Part shown: positions 46,818-55,099 of the stretch, piece after piece
Position numbering within the stretch: position 1 is the stretch's first letter
Layout: each line of letters starts with the position of its first letter
NCBI GenBank assembly: GCA_021083345.1
Contig: JAJGRE010000002.1
Location: 992,001 to 1,056,000, forward strand
DNA length: 64,000 nucleotides
Source: Calditrichales bacterium MX18-03
GTDB taxonomy: Bacteria > Bacillota > Clostridia > Lutisporales > Lutisporaceae
Direction: 5' to 3'
Position numbers and translations under genes: made by a program
The notes under the pieces: model-generated
What the model was told of the DNA's origin: nothing
Seen by the model: the letters and a program-made list of their open reading frames with translations, nothing else
Database searches by the model: none

Positions 46818-47788
46818 CCGATCCTCCCCTGAAGATCAGCATGACATTTATAACCTGCAAGGCCGGCCGGCGTCTTCACCGCCCTTAACACAGCCTGCTC
46901 CATCACTCTTGCGGATAGAAGCCCTACCACGTTGGTGTCAGCTTCCACTTCTCCTGTGGCCATTGTGAATATCGTATCGCCGTCATACATGGTATGAGCC
47001 GGCCTCATGGTTCTAGCGTAACCGTTATGCGCCATCGAAGCAACTTTATTTGCCTGTGCTTTGATCATTTTGGCATTAGTAGCAATCACGCCGATGGTGG
47101 TGTTTCCGCTGAAAACGTTCTTCTGGCGGTCATGCTGCCGGATCATTATTTCTTCTGTGCACGCAAAAGCGCTCTTATCTTCATTGAGCACACCGGCCAC
47201 CACCTGGCCGCTCAAGGGATCTATCACATCTCCGAGGCAGTTTACTGCCACAATTGCACCGACGTACAGGTCACCAACCTTCAGACAATAGGTTCCCAGT
47301 CCGCCCTTCATCGAATATTCCGGTCCCTGGATTTTCCCCACCGTTGCGCCTGTACCGGCTCCCACATTGCCCTCAGGGCATTCTGTATTTCCGGCATTCA
47401 GACAGGCCTTGTAGCCCATCGCCTGATCCGGTCGGATCCGATAATCGCCAACGGTAAGGTCAAACAAGACGGCACTGGCTACAATAGGCACTTTTGTCAC
47501 GCCTACATCGAACCCGATACCCCTTTCCTCAAGGAATTTCATGGCGCCTGAAGCCGCATCCAACCCGAACGCGCTTCCGCCCGAAAGCATGACGGCATGT
47601 ATCTCCTGTACCAGGTTTACAGGATTCAGGAGATCCGTTTCCCTGGTTCCCGGCGCGCCGCCTCTGACATCTACACCAGCCACGGCACCTTTTTCGCACA
47701 GAACCACGGTGCACCCTGTAGCAGCCGCAAAATCCTGCTCATGACCCACCTTTATTCCCGGTATATCGGTAAATTTCATCTCTTCCAA
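46814..47788 (-). CDS. S58-family (DmpA/BapA-like) beta-aminopeptidase
   Basis: A P1/S58 N-terminal nucleophile peptidase of about 324 residues. The chain cleaves itself to expose the nucleophile; the expected site is N-T in GNTTIGVIATNAKM (N about 229, T about 230). Other family parts are HAVMLSGGSAFGLDAASG and VGAGTGATVGK. S58 enzymes act as L-aminopeptidase/D-esterase or as beta-peptidyl aminopeptidases that release N-terminal beta-alanine, for example from carnosine-type dipeptides. TTG 47788 is the best-spaced start (8 nt from GAGGGG); GTG 47797 overlaps that site, and ATG 47779 is an alternative. In this operon a beta-alanyl-peptide substrate is attractive but unproven. Confidence 0.82.
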   Translation of the reverse strand: MEEMKFTDIPGIKVGHEQDFAAATGCTVVLCEKGAVAGVDVRGGAPGTRETDLLNPVNLVQEIHAVMLSGGSAFGLDAASGAMKFLEERGIGFDVGVTKVPIVASAVLFDLTVGDYRIRPDQAMGYKACLNAGNTECPEGNVGAGTGATVGKIQGPEYSMKGGLGTYCLKVGDLYVGAIVAVNCLGDVIDPLSGQVVAGVLNEDKSAFACTEEIMIRQHDRQKNVFSGNTTIGVIATNAKMIKAQANKVASMAHNGYARTMRPAHTMYDGDTIFTMATGEVEADTNVVGLLSARVMEQAVLRAVKTPAGLAGYKCHADLQGRIG

Positions 47789-47824
47789 GCAGCTCACCCC
47801 TCTGTCAGATTCTCTCTTTTTATT

Positions 47825-49480
47825 CTACGACATGGTAAATACTTTGATCAGTGCAATCAGTACGCCGGTTACGCCTTCACCACCCAGGAATCCTGATGCA
47901 ATCAATGTGCCGGAGCCATCCTTCTCAGGTGCCACCTTCTGGACCACATACCTCAGAATACCGCCTATTGCTGCCGCAGTGGAGATAACCATCGGAAGAT
48001 AGATGCCGATTCCCAACGGTGCTACAGGCACCTTGAAGAAATACAATACGGTACCGAGTATCAGGCCCACCACAAAAGCGGTGGCATTGGGAAGCCCCGA
48101 AACCATTGTAGATACCGCATAGGCCTGAGGTGCAACCAGTTCTGTGCCAGGTCCCATTTTCCCATACGCCTTAAGCAGCACGAAAAGGACAACTACCGAG
48201 ACGAAAGCGCCGATAAAGCCGCCGATTGCTTCTGCTATGATCTGTGCCTTCGGGTCACTCTTTAATATATGCCCTGCCTTAAAATCCTGAAGGGCGTCCC
48301 CCGCCAGACCGCAAGCGACTGCCACGACACCCGCTATGAGGAAGGCCTCAACATTTCCGGGTGCAATGAATACCTTAACTGCCAGAAGTACCAGTATGCC
48401 GAATATCTCCATCGGGTTTATCCCCGTCTGTCCGGTGATATTGGCAGCCATGGCCGTAGTGATCCACACGCCAAGAATGGTGATGATGCTGGGGATAAGG
48501 GACATTTCCGTTACAATGGTAAGCAGGAATGCAACTAGGACAAAAGCTGCAGGAGCCCACTTCAGGTTTATTTCCGAATCTCCCGCCTTCCTGCTCAGCA
48601 TCGGTCCGAATATTTCCTTTGCTTTGGGCAGCAGGTCCTTCAGCAGAATGCCTACCCCGGAACCAACGATCAGGCCGATTCCAAGACTGTCTTTAAAGGC
48701 AGAGGCTGCAGCAACATCAGCAAACCATCCCATTGAAACACCCATGGGGATGATGACGAAAAATCCGATCAGTGCGCCCAACAGCCAGGTTCCCATATAA
48801 AAGGGTCCTATGATATAGCCTATACCGATCGCCATAGGAGAAAGCCAAATGCCGAAAAAGATGTTTTTGGCAGCAAGCGCTGAAGATGAAAGCGCTGCGG
48901 GTATCATCCCGAAATAATCCCGCAGTGCGGTAAACACGGCTGTTAAACCTAAGGTTGAGAAAAGCACTCTGCCTTTTTGTCCGCCTTCATCCCCTACCAG
49001 GAGTGTTTCTGAGGCAGCGATCCCCATGGGGAACGGGAGCTTTTCCTTCTCAATAAAATGTTTTCTGAGCAAGACCGTAAAAATCAATCCCAAAGCAGTA
49101 CCGGCCAAGGTTACCATAACCAGCGACAGAAAGCTGACCTTTGCATCCGGGTTAACCATCCATATGCCAGGTATGGTAAATGCAAGACCGCCTGCAACCA
49201 AGCCGCCCGCGGACATGGCTGTGTGCGTGACGTTGATTTCATTGAGATTTGTTTTGCCGAACATCTTCAGCAAACTCATGGAAAGAATGGCCACAAAGAT
49301 CGTAGGCCATGGCAGTGCACCCATTCGGAGTGCAACATACATGGAACTGGTTGTGATGACGACAGAACCTAATGCTCCGAGGATGACGCCTCTTAAAGTA
49401 AGCTGCTCTTTGAAGCTTTTGGCGTAGGCTGGTCCGCTCTTAACGTTTTCAGTACCCAGATTAAGATTGGTTCCCATATT
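47825..49480 (-). CDS. OPT-family oligopeptide transporter
   Basis: A 551-residue multi-pass membrane protein of the OPT family, with about 14-16 helices. It starts with FKEQLTLRGVILGALGSVVITTSSMYVALRMGALPWPT-type sequence, and family blocks such as LPFPMGIAASE and YFKVPVAPLGIGIYLP-like stretches are visible. Bacterial OPT members take up peptides or metal-chelating compounds. ATG 49480 lies 6 nt from GGGGGG. It sits between the S58 peptidase and panE-like genes, so it may bring in beta-alanyl peptides or pantothenate-like amides. Confidence 0.88.
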   Translation of the reverse strand, partial: NMGTNLNLGTENVKSGPAYAKSFKEQLTLRGVILGALGSVVITTSSMYVALRMGALPWPTIFVAILSMSLLKMFGKTNLNEINVTHTAMSAGGLVAGGLAFTIPGIWMVNPDAKVSFLSLVMVTLAGTALGLIFTVLLRKHFIEKEKLPFPMGIAASETLLVGDEGGQKGRVLFSTLGLTAVFTALRDYFGMIPAALSSSALAAKNIFFGIWLSPMAIGIGYIIGPFYMGTWLLGALIGFFVIIPMGVSMGWFADVAAASAFKDSLGIGLIVGSGVGILLKDLLPKAKEIFGPMLSRKAGDSEINLKWAPAAFVLVAFLLTIVTEMSLIPSIITILGVWITTAMAANITGQTGINPMEIFGILVLLAVKVFIAPGNVEAFLIAGVVAVACGLAGDALQDFKAGHILKSDPKAQIIAEAIGGFIGAFVSVVVLFVLLKAYGKMGPGTELVAPQAYAVSTMVSGLPNATAFVVGLILGTVLYFFKVPVAPLGIGIYLPMVISTAAAIGGILRYVVQKVAPEKDGSGTLIASGFLGGEGVTGVLIALIKVFTMS

Positions 49481-49497
49481 TATCCCCCTTTTCATTT

Positions 49498-50412
49498 TTA
49501 TTGGCTTTTTTCCATTATTCTTATGAGATTGGTCAAAACCATATTAACCGGTGTATGAATGCCATGCTTCTTACCTTCACGAATAATTGCGCCATTAATG
49601 GTATCGATTTCCGTTCTTCTCCCATTGGTGATATCCTGCAGCATGGAAGAGCGATTTTCACCTGTTCTCCCGGCCACGGACATTACCCTCCGGATGGTTT
49701 CCTCCCTGTCCAAATCCATGCCCGCTGCGTTAGCTACCCGTACGGCCTCTTCAACCGCTGCTTCCATCAACATTCTGGCTTCTTCATGTTCCAGCAGCCG
49801 GCCGTTTGGCACTTTCAAAATGGCTGTCAATGCATTGATTCCGACATTGATCATCAGCTTATCCCAGACAAGCTTCATTACATTACCGGACACCTCCGTT
49901 TCAAAACCGGCATGCCGCAGCACTTGCGCCACCGCTGCCACATCGGTCCCGCCTTCACCCGAAACCGCACCGATATGCGTCGCTCCTATACCTGCATGTC
50001 TGATTCTCCCTGGTTGGAGCATCGTCGCACCATGTGCTGTCGTTCCTGCTATAATGCGCTCCCTTTCAACAAACCTTGCTATCTCTTCTACATTGCCATA
50101 GCCGTTTTGCAAACTCAAAACAGCCGTTTCGGGTCCAATCAAGTCCAGATTTGCTTCCATCGCTTTTTGGGTCATAATGGATTTGACAAATACAATTGCA
50201 AGATCTGCCGTTCCTACTTCTCGAGCATGGCATACAGCCTTGGGGTAAACCTTTATATCACCAGATGCCTCTTCTATTGCCAATCCTTCACGGTTGATCC
50301 TGTCCACATGCTCCTGCCACACATCGATCAAGCATACATCCTGTCCGGCTTTGGACAAATACCCGCCATACAGGCTGCCCATTGCTCCAGCGCCGATAAC
50401 TGCAATTTTCAC
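49498..50412 (-). CDS. 2-dehydropantoate 2-reductase family protein (PanE-like)
   Basis: A 304-residue NADP-dependent dehydrogenase of the ketopantoate reductase family: Rossmann GAGAMGSLYGG at the N-terminus, the catalytic lysine region VMKLVWDKLMINVGINALTAI (about 175) and a C-terminal helical domain with GRRTEIDTINGAI. I prefer GTG 50412, 6 nt from GGAGGTG; the upstream extension is unlike the family. PanE normally reduces ketopantoate in vitamin B5 synthesis. Here, with no panC or panD but a hydrolase between it and panB, it may run backwards and oxidise pantoate. Family relatives of unknown substrate also exist. Confidence 0.85.
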   Translation of the reverse strand: MKIAVIGAGAMGSLYGGYLSKAGQDVCLIDVWQEHVDRINREGLAIEEASGDIKVYPKAVCHAREVGTADLAIVFVKSIMTQKAMEANLDLIGPETAVLSLQNGYGNVEEIARFVERERIIAGTTAHGATMLQPGRIRHAGIGATHIGAVSGEGGTDVAAVAQVLRHAGFETEVSGNVMKLVWDKLMINVGINALTAILKVPNGRLLEHEEARMLMEAAVEEAVRVANAAGMDLDREETIRRVMSVAGRTGENRSSMLQDITNGRRTEIDTINGAIIREGKKHGIHTPVNMVLTNLIRIMEKSQ

Positions 50413-50443
50413 CGCCTCACCTCCCTTCTCATGTTTATTCGCT

Positions 50444-51667
50444 TCAGTACTCGCCATTCAGGTAATAGAGTGCTGCAAGGGCATATAGTTTTGTTGTTTC
50501 CATCAATTCATCGATTGAAATATACTCATCATACTGATGCGGTATTTCACGGTCCCCAGCGCCGATGACAACCACCTCAATTCCCTTCCAGGCCTTTAGG
50601 AAGGTTCCGTCGGTGGCCCCCGGAACGCCGTTATAGATTATCTTTCTTCCGCTTATTCCTTCATAGGCTTTGGCAATGGATTTTACGATCCCATGCTCAA
50701 TGGATGTCTCGGTCCAAGGCCTCTGCTCAACCACTTCCAAAGTGGCTTGAAAATCCTTGTCCGTAAAGGCCAGTCCCTTCAGGATTCTTCTCAGCCTGTT
50801 TTCGATTTCGGAATGCGCTTGCCCCGGTATGGTCCTGATGTCCAGCGTTATTTTTAGTTCTCCGGGCACCACATTGATTTGTGCCTCCGTTTCTGAAGGT
50901 GCCTGAACGATGGTAGGCGTTATGCTAGGCCAGCCCAGAAATTCATCCTTTCCGTGCACGGCTTTTTCCTCTGCCTCATATGCCATAACGGCATCAATCA
51001 GCTTCGCCATCCGCGGAACGGGATTGATACCGGATAAAGGCATGGCACCGTGGGACTGCTTGCCGTATACTCTAATAACAACACGCATGGCGCCCTTTTG
51101 CCTGATGCAGGCATTGTTCTCTTCCGGTTCGCAGATAACCGCAGCGTCCACATCATCAGCATGACCTTTCTTAATAAAGTCCTTTATTCCGATCATCATG
51201 CCTTCTTCGTCCACGGGTATGCACAGCTTTATTTTCCCCTTGAACCTTGCGCCTGACTCTTTTATTGCCTTGGCTGCCAGCATCATGGCCGCTGTGTTTC
51301 CTTTGGTGTCACAGGCTCCTCTGCCGTAGATCCTTCCATTTTCTATCTCAGCAGCAAAGGGGGCATGCACCCATTTGTCCGCAACACCCTCTGTCACAAC
51401 GTCGGTATGCCCTTCAAAAAGAATGCATCTCCCAGGCTCATTTCCTTCCAGGATAGCCATGACATTGGGCCTGTGAGGCTCGACCTCATCCACGATGACC
51501 TGAAAGCCGGAATCCCTTAAAAAACCTGCAATATAATGGGCAACCTTCTCTTCATAGACTTCTTTGGACGGCCTGATCACACTGTCTATTCTGACTAACG
51601 CCTGCGTTAGCTTTACGACCTCATCCTCATGAATACATTCCAATACCTTCGCGTATTTATTTTCCAT
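50444..51667 (-). CDS. M20-family amidohydrolase (ArgE/DapE type)
   Basis: A 407-residue zinc-dependent deacylase. Metal and catalytic residues are visible: EGHTDVV, GACDTKGN, the DEEG catalytic glutamate, ICEPEEN, and a C-terminal histidine in IPHQYDEYI; a dimerisation domain lies at about 190-300. ArgE/DapE relatives split N-acyl amino acids. Flanked by panB and the panE-like gene, an N-acyl-beta-alanine substrate is a natural guess: pantothenate (N-pantoyl-beta-alanine) or N-carbamoyl-beta-alanine from the pyrimidine route. It lacks the HyuC-type sequence pattern, so this is inference. The 3' end is 31 nt before the panE-like start. Confidence 0.85.
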   Translation of the reverse strand: MENKYAKVLECIHEDEVVKLTQALVRIDSVIRPSKEVYEEKVAHYIAGFLRDSGFQVIVDEVEPHRPNVMAILEGNEPGRCILFEGHTDVVTEGVADKWVHAPFAAEIENGRIYGRGACDTKGNTAAMMLAAKAIKESGARFKGKIKLCIPVDEEGMMIGIKDFIKKGHADDVDAAVICEPEENNACIRQKGAMRVVIRVYGKQSHGAMPLSGINPVPRMAKLIDAVMAYEAEEKAVHGKDEFLGWPSITPTIVQAPSETEAQINVVPGELKITLDIRTIPGQAHSEIENRLRRILKGLAFTDKDFQATLEVVEQRPWTETSIEHGIVKSIAKAYEGISGRKIIYNGVPGATDGTFLKAWKGIEVVVIGAGDREIPHQYDEYISIDELMETTKLYALAALYYLNGEY

Positions 51668-51698
51668 GGGACCCCTCCTGCCTTATCATGCATGTATG

Positions 51699-52535
51699 CT
51701 AATACAACTTCTCCAGCACCTCATCCTTTATTGCAAAGCAATGCTCCGGTCCTGGAAACTCTTGTCTTTGTACTTCGCCGGCGAATTCATTGAAGGCCTT
51801 TACGATTGTCTCGCCCACCTTGGCATATTGCTTGACAAATTTGGGCACAAACCGGTCGAACATTCCGATCATATCCTGTGTTACCAGTACCTGACCGTCA
51901 CAGTCTGGTCCTGCTCCAATTCCAATTGTGGGGATATCAATGCTTTCTGACAAACGCTTTCCAATCTGTGCCGGTACGCATTCAACCACGACGGCAAAAG
52001 CACCGGCTTTCTCCAAAGCCTTTGCTTCTTCAATCATTCGCTTTGCCGATTCCAAATCCTTCCCCTGTACCTTAAAACCTCCAAGCTGCGAGCTTGTTTG
52101 AGGCGTCAGACCGATATGCGCCATAACAGGTATACCGGCTTTTACGATGGCTTCGACTTTATCCGCCATATGGATGCCGCCCTCCAGCTTGACACAATCG
52201 CAGCCGCCTTCCTTTACCAGTCTGTTGGCGCTTATGACGGCCTGCTCCGCATTAACATTATAGGACCCAAAAGGCAAATCTCCAACGATAACTGTATTGG
52301 GCGCTCCCTTTACCACCGGTCTGATATGATGGATCATATCCTCCAGCGTCACCTGGTTAGTACCGCTCAGTCCCAGCACGACCATACCCAGAGAATCTCC
52401 GACAAGGATCAATTCGATTTCTGTTTTATCCACAAGCACAGCCATCTGATAGTCGTACGCCGTGACCATCCTAAGCTTCTGTCCTTCCTTTTTCATTTCC
52501 TTGAATTTGGGAATAGGCGTCTTTACCTTTGTCAT
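51699..52535 (-). CDS. panB: Ketopantoate hydroxymethyltransferase
   Basis: A 278-residue TIM-barrel enzyme that reversibly transfers a hydroxymethyl group between methylene-tetrahydrofolate and 2-oxoisovalerate/ketopantoate. Family blocks: MVTAYDYQMAVLVDKTEIE, VGDSLGMVVLG with the metal aspartate, GDLPFGSYN, KLEGG and MAHIGLTPQ. ATG 52535 has AAGGAGGAT upstream; a start 30 codons earlier reads through the repeat at 52554-52610 and is rejected. It leads the unit panB-M20-panE-OPT-S58-iclR. Without panC/panD the reverse, catabolic direction (ketopantoate to 2-oxoisovalerate) is worth testing. Confidence 0.92.
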   Translation of the reverse strand: MTKVKTPIPKFKEMKKEGQKLRMVTAYDYQMAVLVDKTEIELILVGDSLGMVVLGLSGTNQVTLEDMIHHIRPVVKGAPNTVIVGDLPFGSYNVNAEQAVISANRLVKEGGCDCVKLEGGIHMADKVEAIVKAGIPVMAHIGLTPQTSSQLGGFKVQGKDLESAKRMIEEAKALEKAGAFAVVVECVPAQIGKRLSESIDIPTIGIGAGPDCDGQVLVTQDMIGMFDRFVPKFVKQYAKVGETIVKAFNEFAGEVQRQEFPGPEHCFAIKDEVLEKLY

Positions 52536-52553
52536 ATTTATCCTCCTTCTAAG

Positions 52554-52610
52554 TAAAGGGACACACCTTGCTCGAGCTGGAGGTATTCCTTTCACGTTAA
52601 GGAATGTCCC
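52554..52610. repeat. Imperfect inverted repeat with AAAGGGACA ends
   Basis: AAAGGGACA at the left and TGTCCCTTT at the right bracket about 57 bp in the leader of panB, with a TTCCTTT/AAGGAAT-type core. The ends recall the AAAGAGGGAC palindrome at 32689-32772. TGTCCCTTTTTGAT also recurs at 59940-59953 beside the DctM stop. Confidence 0.45.
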
Positions 52611-52623
52611 TTTTTGATCAGTC

Positions 52624-52658
52624 ATTGCGTTCTACAATGCGGAATTGCGTTCTATAAT
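52624..52658. promoter_or_regulatory. Direct repeat upstream of panB (operator candidate)
   Basis: ATTGCGTTCTACAAT (52624-52638) and ATTGCGTTCTATAAT (52644-52658) repeat with one mismatch, 20 bp apart (two helix turns). Placed between the oadB terminator and panB, they could bind the operon's IclR regulator. Confidence 0.5.
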
Positions 52659-52747
52659 ATATATATTCTGCAAAACACTTCCTATTCCTGCTTAACTTCA
52701 CAATAATTGGAATATTAATTTAAGATTTTTCCTACGTTCAGAAGGAC

Positions 52748-52785
52748 AAAAAGCACCATCATCTTTTATAAAATGATGGTGCTTT
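52748..52785 (-). terminator. Intrinsic terminator of the decarboxylase operon
   Basis: Perfect 13-bp stem AAAGCACCATCAT / ATGATGGTGCTTT with a 10-nt loop followed on the minus strand by a T-run, 15 nt after the oadB-like stop. Confidence 0.92.
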
Positions 52786-52799
52786 AGATTCGATATTCT

Positions 52800-54014
52800 C
52801 TATTTCCCGCCGATCATGGCCAGGAGCACACCGGCTGCTACAGCCGATCCGATAACACCGGCCACATTGGGTCCCATTGCATGCATCAGGAGGAAGTTGC
52901 CGGGATTAGCTTCCTGCCCTACCTTCTGCGATACCCTGGCCGCCATCGGTACTGCAGATACCCCTGCAGAGCCGATCAACGGGTTCACCTTTCCGCCCGT
53001 CCATTTGTACATGACCTTGCCGAACAGGACGCCGGCCGCTGTTCCGCCGGAGAATGCCGCCAGGCCCAGCGCGATGATGGCCATCGTCTGCGGCTTCAGG
53101 AATATCTCCCCGTTGGCTGTTGCGCCTACCGTTACACCCAGGAAGATGGTCACGATATTGATCAGCTCGTTCTGCGCCGTCTTTGACAAACGGTTCAGCA
53201 CGCTCTGGAAATCCACCGCTTCCCGGATCAGGTTGCCCAGCATCAGGAGACCGATCAGCGCTGCCGCCGACGGCAGGATGATGGATACCACCAGGGTCAC
53301 GATGATGGGGAATACGATCTTTTCTGTCTTGGATACCTGTCTCAGCTGATCCATCACCACTTCACGCTCTTCCTTGGTGGTCAGCGCCCGCATGATGGGC
53401 GGCTGGATCAGCGGTACCAATGCCATATAGGAATACGCCGCCACCGCTATGGGTCCCAAGAGATGCGGGGCCAGCTTGGAGGTCAGGTAGATGGCCGTCG
53501 GTCCGTCCGCTCCGCCGATGATTCCGATAGAAGCCGCTTCCGCCAGCGTAAAGCTCAGTCCGGGCACCAGGTTCAGAAGCATCGCGCCGATAAAGGTGGT
53601 AAAGATCCCGAACTGTGCCGCAGCACCCAGCAGGATGCTTCTGGGGTTGGCGATCAGCGGTCCGAAGTCCGTCATAGCGCCTACGCCGAAGAAGATCAGC
53701 GGCGGGTAGATCCCCAGCTTGACGCCCTGGTACAGCCAGTACAGGACGCCGCCTACTTCCTTTATCTTGTGATAATGCTCCCCGTTGTCCTTGACAACGG
53801 TCTCATATACCGGTCCGTCCATCAGCCCTGCCATAGGGATATTGGCCAGCAGCATCCCGAAGGCGATGGGCACCAAGAGCAATGGCTCAAAGCCCTTTTT
53901 CAAGGCAAGGTACATCAGCACGCAGGAGGTTGTTAGCATGACGGCCTGCTGCCAGGTCATGGCAGCAAAGCCCATGCTGTAGTAAAACTTTAAAAACTCA
54001 TCCCACAAAGACAT
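52800..54014 (-). CDS. Na+-pumping decarboxylase beta subunit (OadB/MmdB/GcdB family)
   Basis: A 404-residue integral membrane protein, about 10-11 helices, that couples decarboxylation of carboxybiotin to Na+ export. Typical parts are the [15 protein letters not shown] loop, [20 protein letters not shown] and the C-terminal [39 protein letters not shown]-type region (catalytic aspartate and lumenal loops). The ATG has a GGAGGAA ribosome site. Last gene of mmdA-gamma-biotin-beta, separated from the biotin carrier gene by a structured element of about 250 bp. Confidence 0.93.
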   Translation of the reverse strand: MSLWDEFLKFYYSMGFAAMTWQQAVMLTTSCVLMYLALKKGFEPLLLVPIAFGMLLANIPMAGLMDGPVYETVVKDNGEHYHKIKEVGGVLYWLYQGVKLGIYPPLIFFGVGAMTDFGPLIANPRSILLGAAAQFGIFTTFIGAMLLNLVPGLSFTLAEAASIGIIGGADGPTAIYLTSKLAPHLLGPIAVAAYSYMALVPLIQPPIMRALTTKEEREVVMDQLRQVSKTEKIVFPIIVTLVVSIILPSAAALIGLLMLGNLIREAVDFQSVLNRLSKTAQNELINIVTIFLGVTVGATANGEIFLKPQTMAIIALGLAAFSGGTAAGVLFGKVMYKWTGGKVNPLIGSAGVSAVPMAARVSQKVGQEANPGNFLLMHAMGPNVAGVIGSAVAAGVLLAMIGGK

Positions 54015-54040
54015 TGAAATTCCTCCATTCCTTCAAATAA

Positions 54041-54293
54041 TATTGGGACAATCAGGTCTAATCAGGTAAACAATGGAAAGTTATCTCTGACGAAATCCTT
54101 TCATATATCTTAGAAACGCTTGACTTAGCATCCATACCCTGTCTTTAGCGTTTCTTAGATATCGACCTCTAGTGGGAATACCTCCAGGCAAAATCACCAA
54201 ACGGACACCCGGAGATGGGACCCATGTCAGTGATTTTGTTGGCTTTGAAAGGATAAGGAGGACATTACTTTCCAATTGTTCGCTATCCCAATA
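54041..54293 (-). other. Large nested inverted-repeat element between biotin carrier and beta subunit genes
   Basis: A roughly 250-bp palindromic element: TATTGGGA / TCCCAATA outermost, CAATGGAAAGT / ACTTTCCAATTG next (one bulge), ATCCTTTCA / TGAAAGGAT next, and two internal hairpins, ATATCTTAGAAACGCT / AGCGTTTCTTAGATAT (one mismatch) and CAAAATCAC / GTGATTTTG. It may be a structured RNA or a miniature inverted-repeat transposable element. A 64-codon frame inside (54081-54275) matches nothing known to me. Confidence 0.6.
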
Positions 54294-54690
54294 CGATGAG
54301 GACCTGTCCTGTGCTGACCGAGTCGCCCTGTGCTACTGCTACTGAGCTGACAACGCCGTCTGCTGCCGCCATGATCTCGTTTTCCATCTTCATGGCTTCA
54401 AGGATGCAGAGCACTTGGCCTTTCTTGACTGCTTCCCCTGCCTTCACGCTGACGCTGAGGATGGTGCCGGGCATCGGTGCGGTGACTGTGGCTGCGCCTG
54501 CGGGTACAGCTGCCGGAGCTACTGCCGGCTTCGGAGCCGGAGTTGCTGCAGGCTTCGGTGCTGCGGCTGGAGCTGCGGGTCTGGCTGCCACGGCAGGAGC
54601 TGCAGGAGCTGCTGCCACTACGCCGTCCTTCACCTCTTCTACCTCTACTTCATAGCTTTTTCCGTTTACATTTATCATAAACTTTCTCAT
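54283..54690 (-). CDS. Biotin carrier subunit of the Na+-pumping decarboxylase
   Basis: A 135-residue biotinyl carrier. A short N-terminal region is followed by a flexible Ala/Pro-rich linker (about 28-65) and a biotinyl domain with EAMKMENEI, whose lysine carries biotin (about residue 101). It shuttles CO2 between the carboxyltransferase and the membrane beta subunit. ATG with GGAGG upstream; 26 nt after the gamma subunit gene. Confidence 0.94.
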   Translation of the reverse strand: MRKFMINVNGKSYEVEVEEVKDGVVAAAPAAPAVAARPAAPAAAPKPAATPAPKPAVAPAAVPAGAATVTAPMPGTILSVSVKAGEAVKKGQVLCILEAMKMENEIMAAADGVVSSVAVAQGDSVSTGQVLIVLG

Positions 54691-54716
54691 TCTATGTATC
54701 CTCCTTCATTCTTTTA

Positions 54717-55088
54717 TTAGAACCGGCTCTGCATCTGCTCGCTTCTGCCTGCTCTTCCCCAGGCCGGCGTCTGGTCATATACCCGTGTGATGCTTCTGAC
54801 CACGATATTGCTGCGCGTTCCCATACAGCACGATACCGCGGCTGCAATCACTGCCAGCAGCTCTTCCTCATCTTCCATTTCCGCTGCAGCAGCCTGCTGC
54901 ACCGGCTCCGCTGCCTCTACCGCCACGGGTGTCACTTTCTGTACCGCCGCTTCCTTCTTCTTCGGCGAGAAGATGATCCGCATGCTTTCCAGTATGTACT
55001 GGAGCAGGATCAGCACGATGAACACGATGCCCATCCCGAAGAGGGTCACGATCAGGGTGTATGTCATGGTACTTCCAAAATCGCTCAT
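54717..55088 (-). CDS. Na+-pumping decarboxylase gamma/delta subunit (OadG-like)
   Basis: A 123-residue subunit with one N-terminal membrane helix (about 9-32), an Ala/Glu-rich linker and a short C-terminal tail containing WGRAGRSEQMQSR. OadG-like subunits anchor the carboxyltransferase and biotin carrier to the membrane and stabilise the complex. It lies 11 nt after the carboxyltransferase gene and 26 nt before the biotin carrier gene, in the order typical of methylmalonyl-CoA decarboxylase operons. Confidence 0.88.
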   Translation of the reverse strand: MSDFGSTMTYTLIVTLFGMGIVFIVLILLQYILESMRIIFSPKKKEAAVQKVTPVAVEAAEPVQQAAAAEMEDEEELLAVIAAAVSCCMGTRSNIVVRSITRVYDQTPAWGRAGRSEQMQSRF

Positions 55089-55099
55089 TCTATCACTCC

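Noticed and set aside
46814-47788. The S58 peptidase as the pantothenate hydrolase
   Set aside because: S58 enzymes need a free N-terminal amine on the acyl side, which pantothenate lacks; the M20 enzyme is the better candidate.
54081-54275. A 64-codon minus-strand frame inside the structured element
   Set aside because: No ribosome site fits and its codons coincide with inverted repeats; I treat the region as structured DNA/RNA, not a gene.
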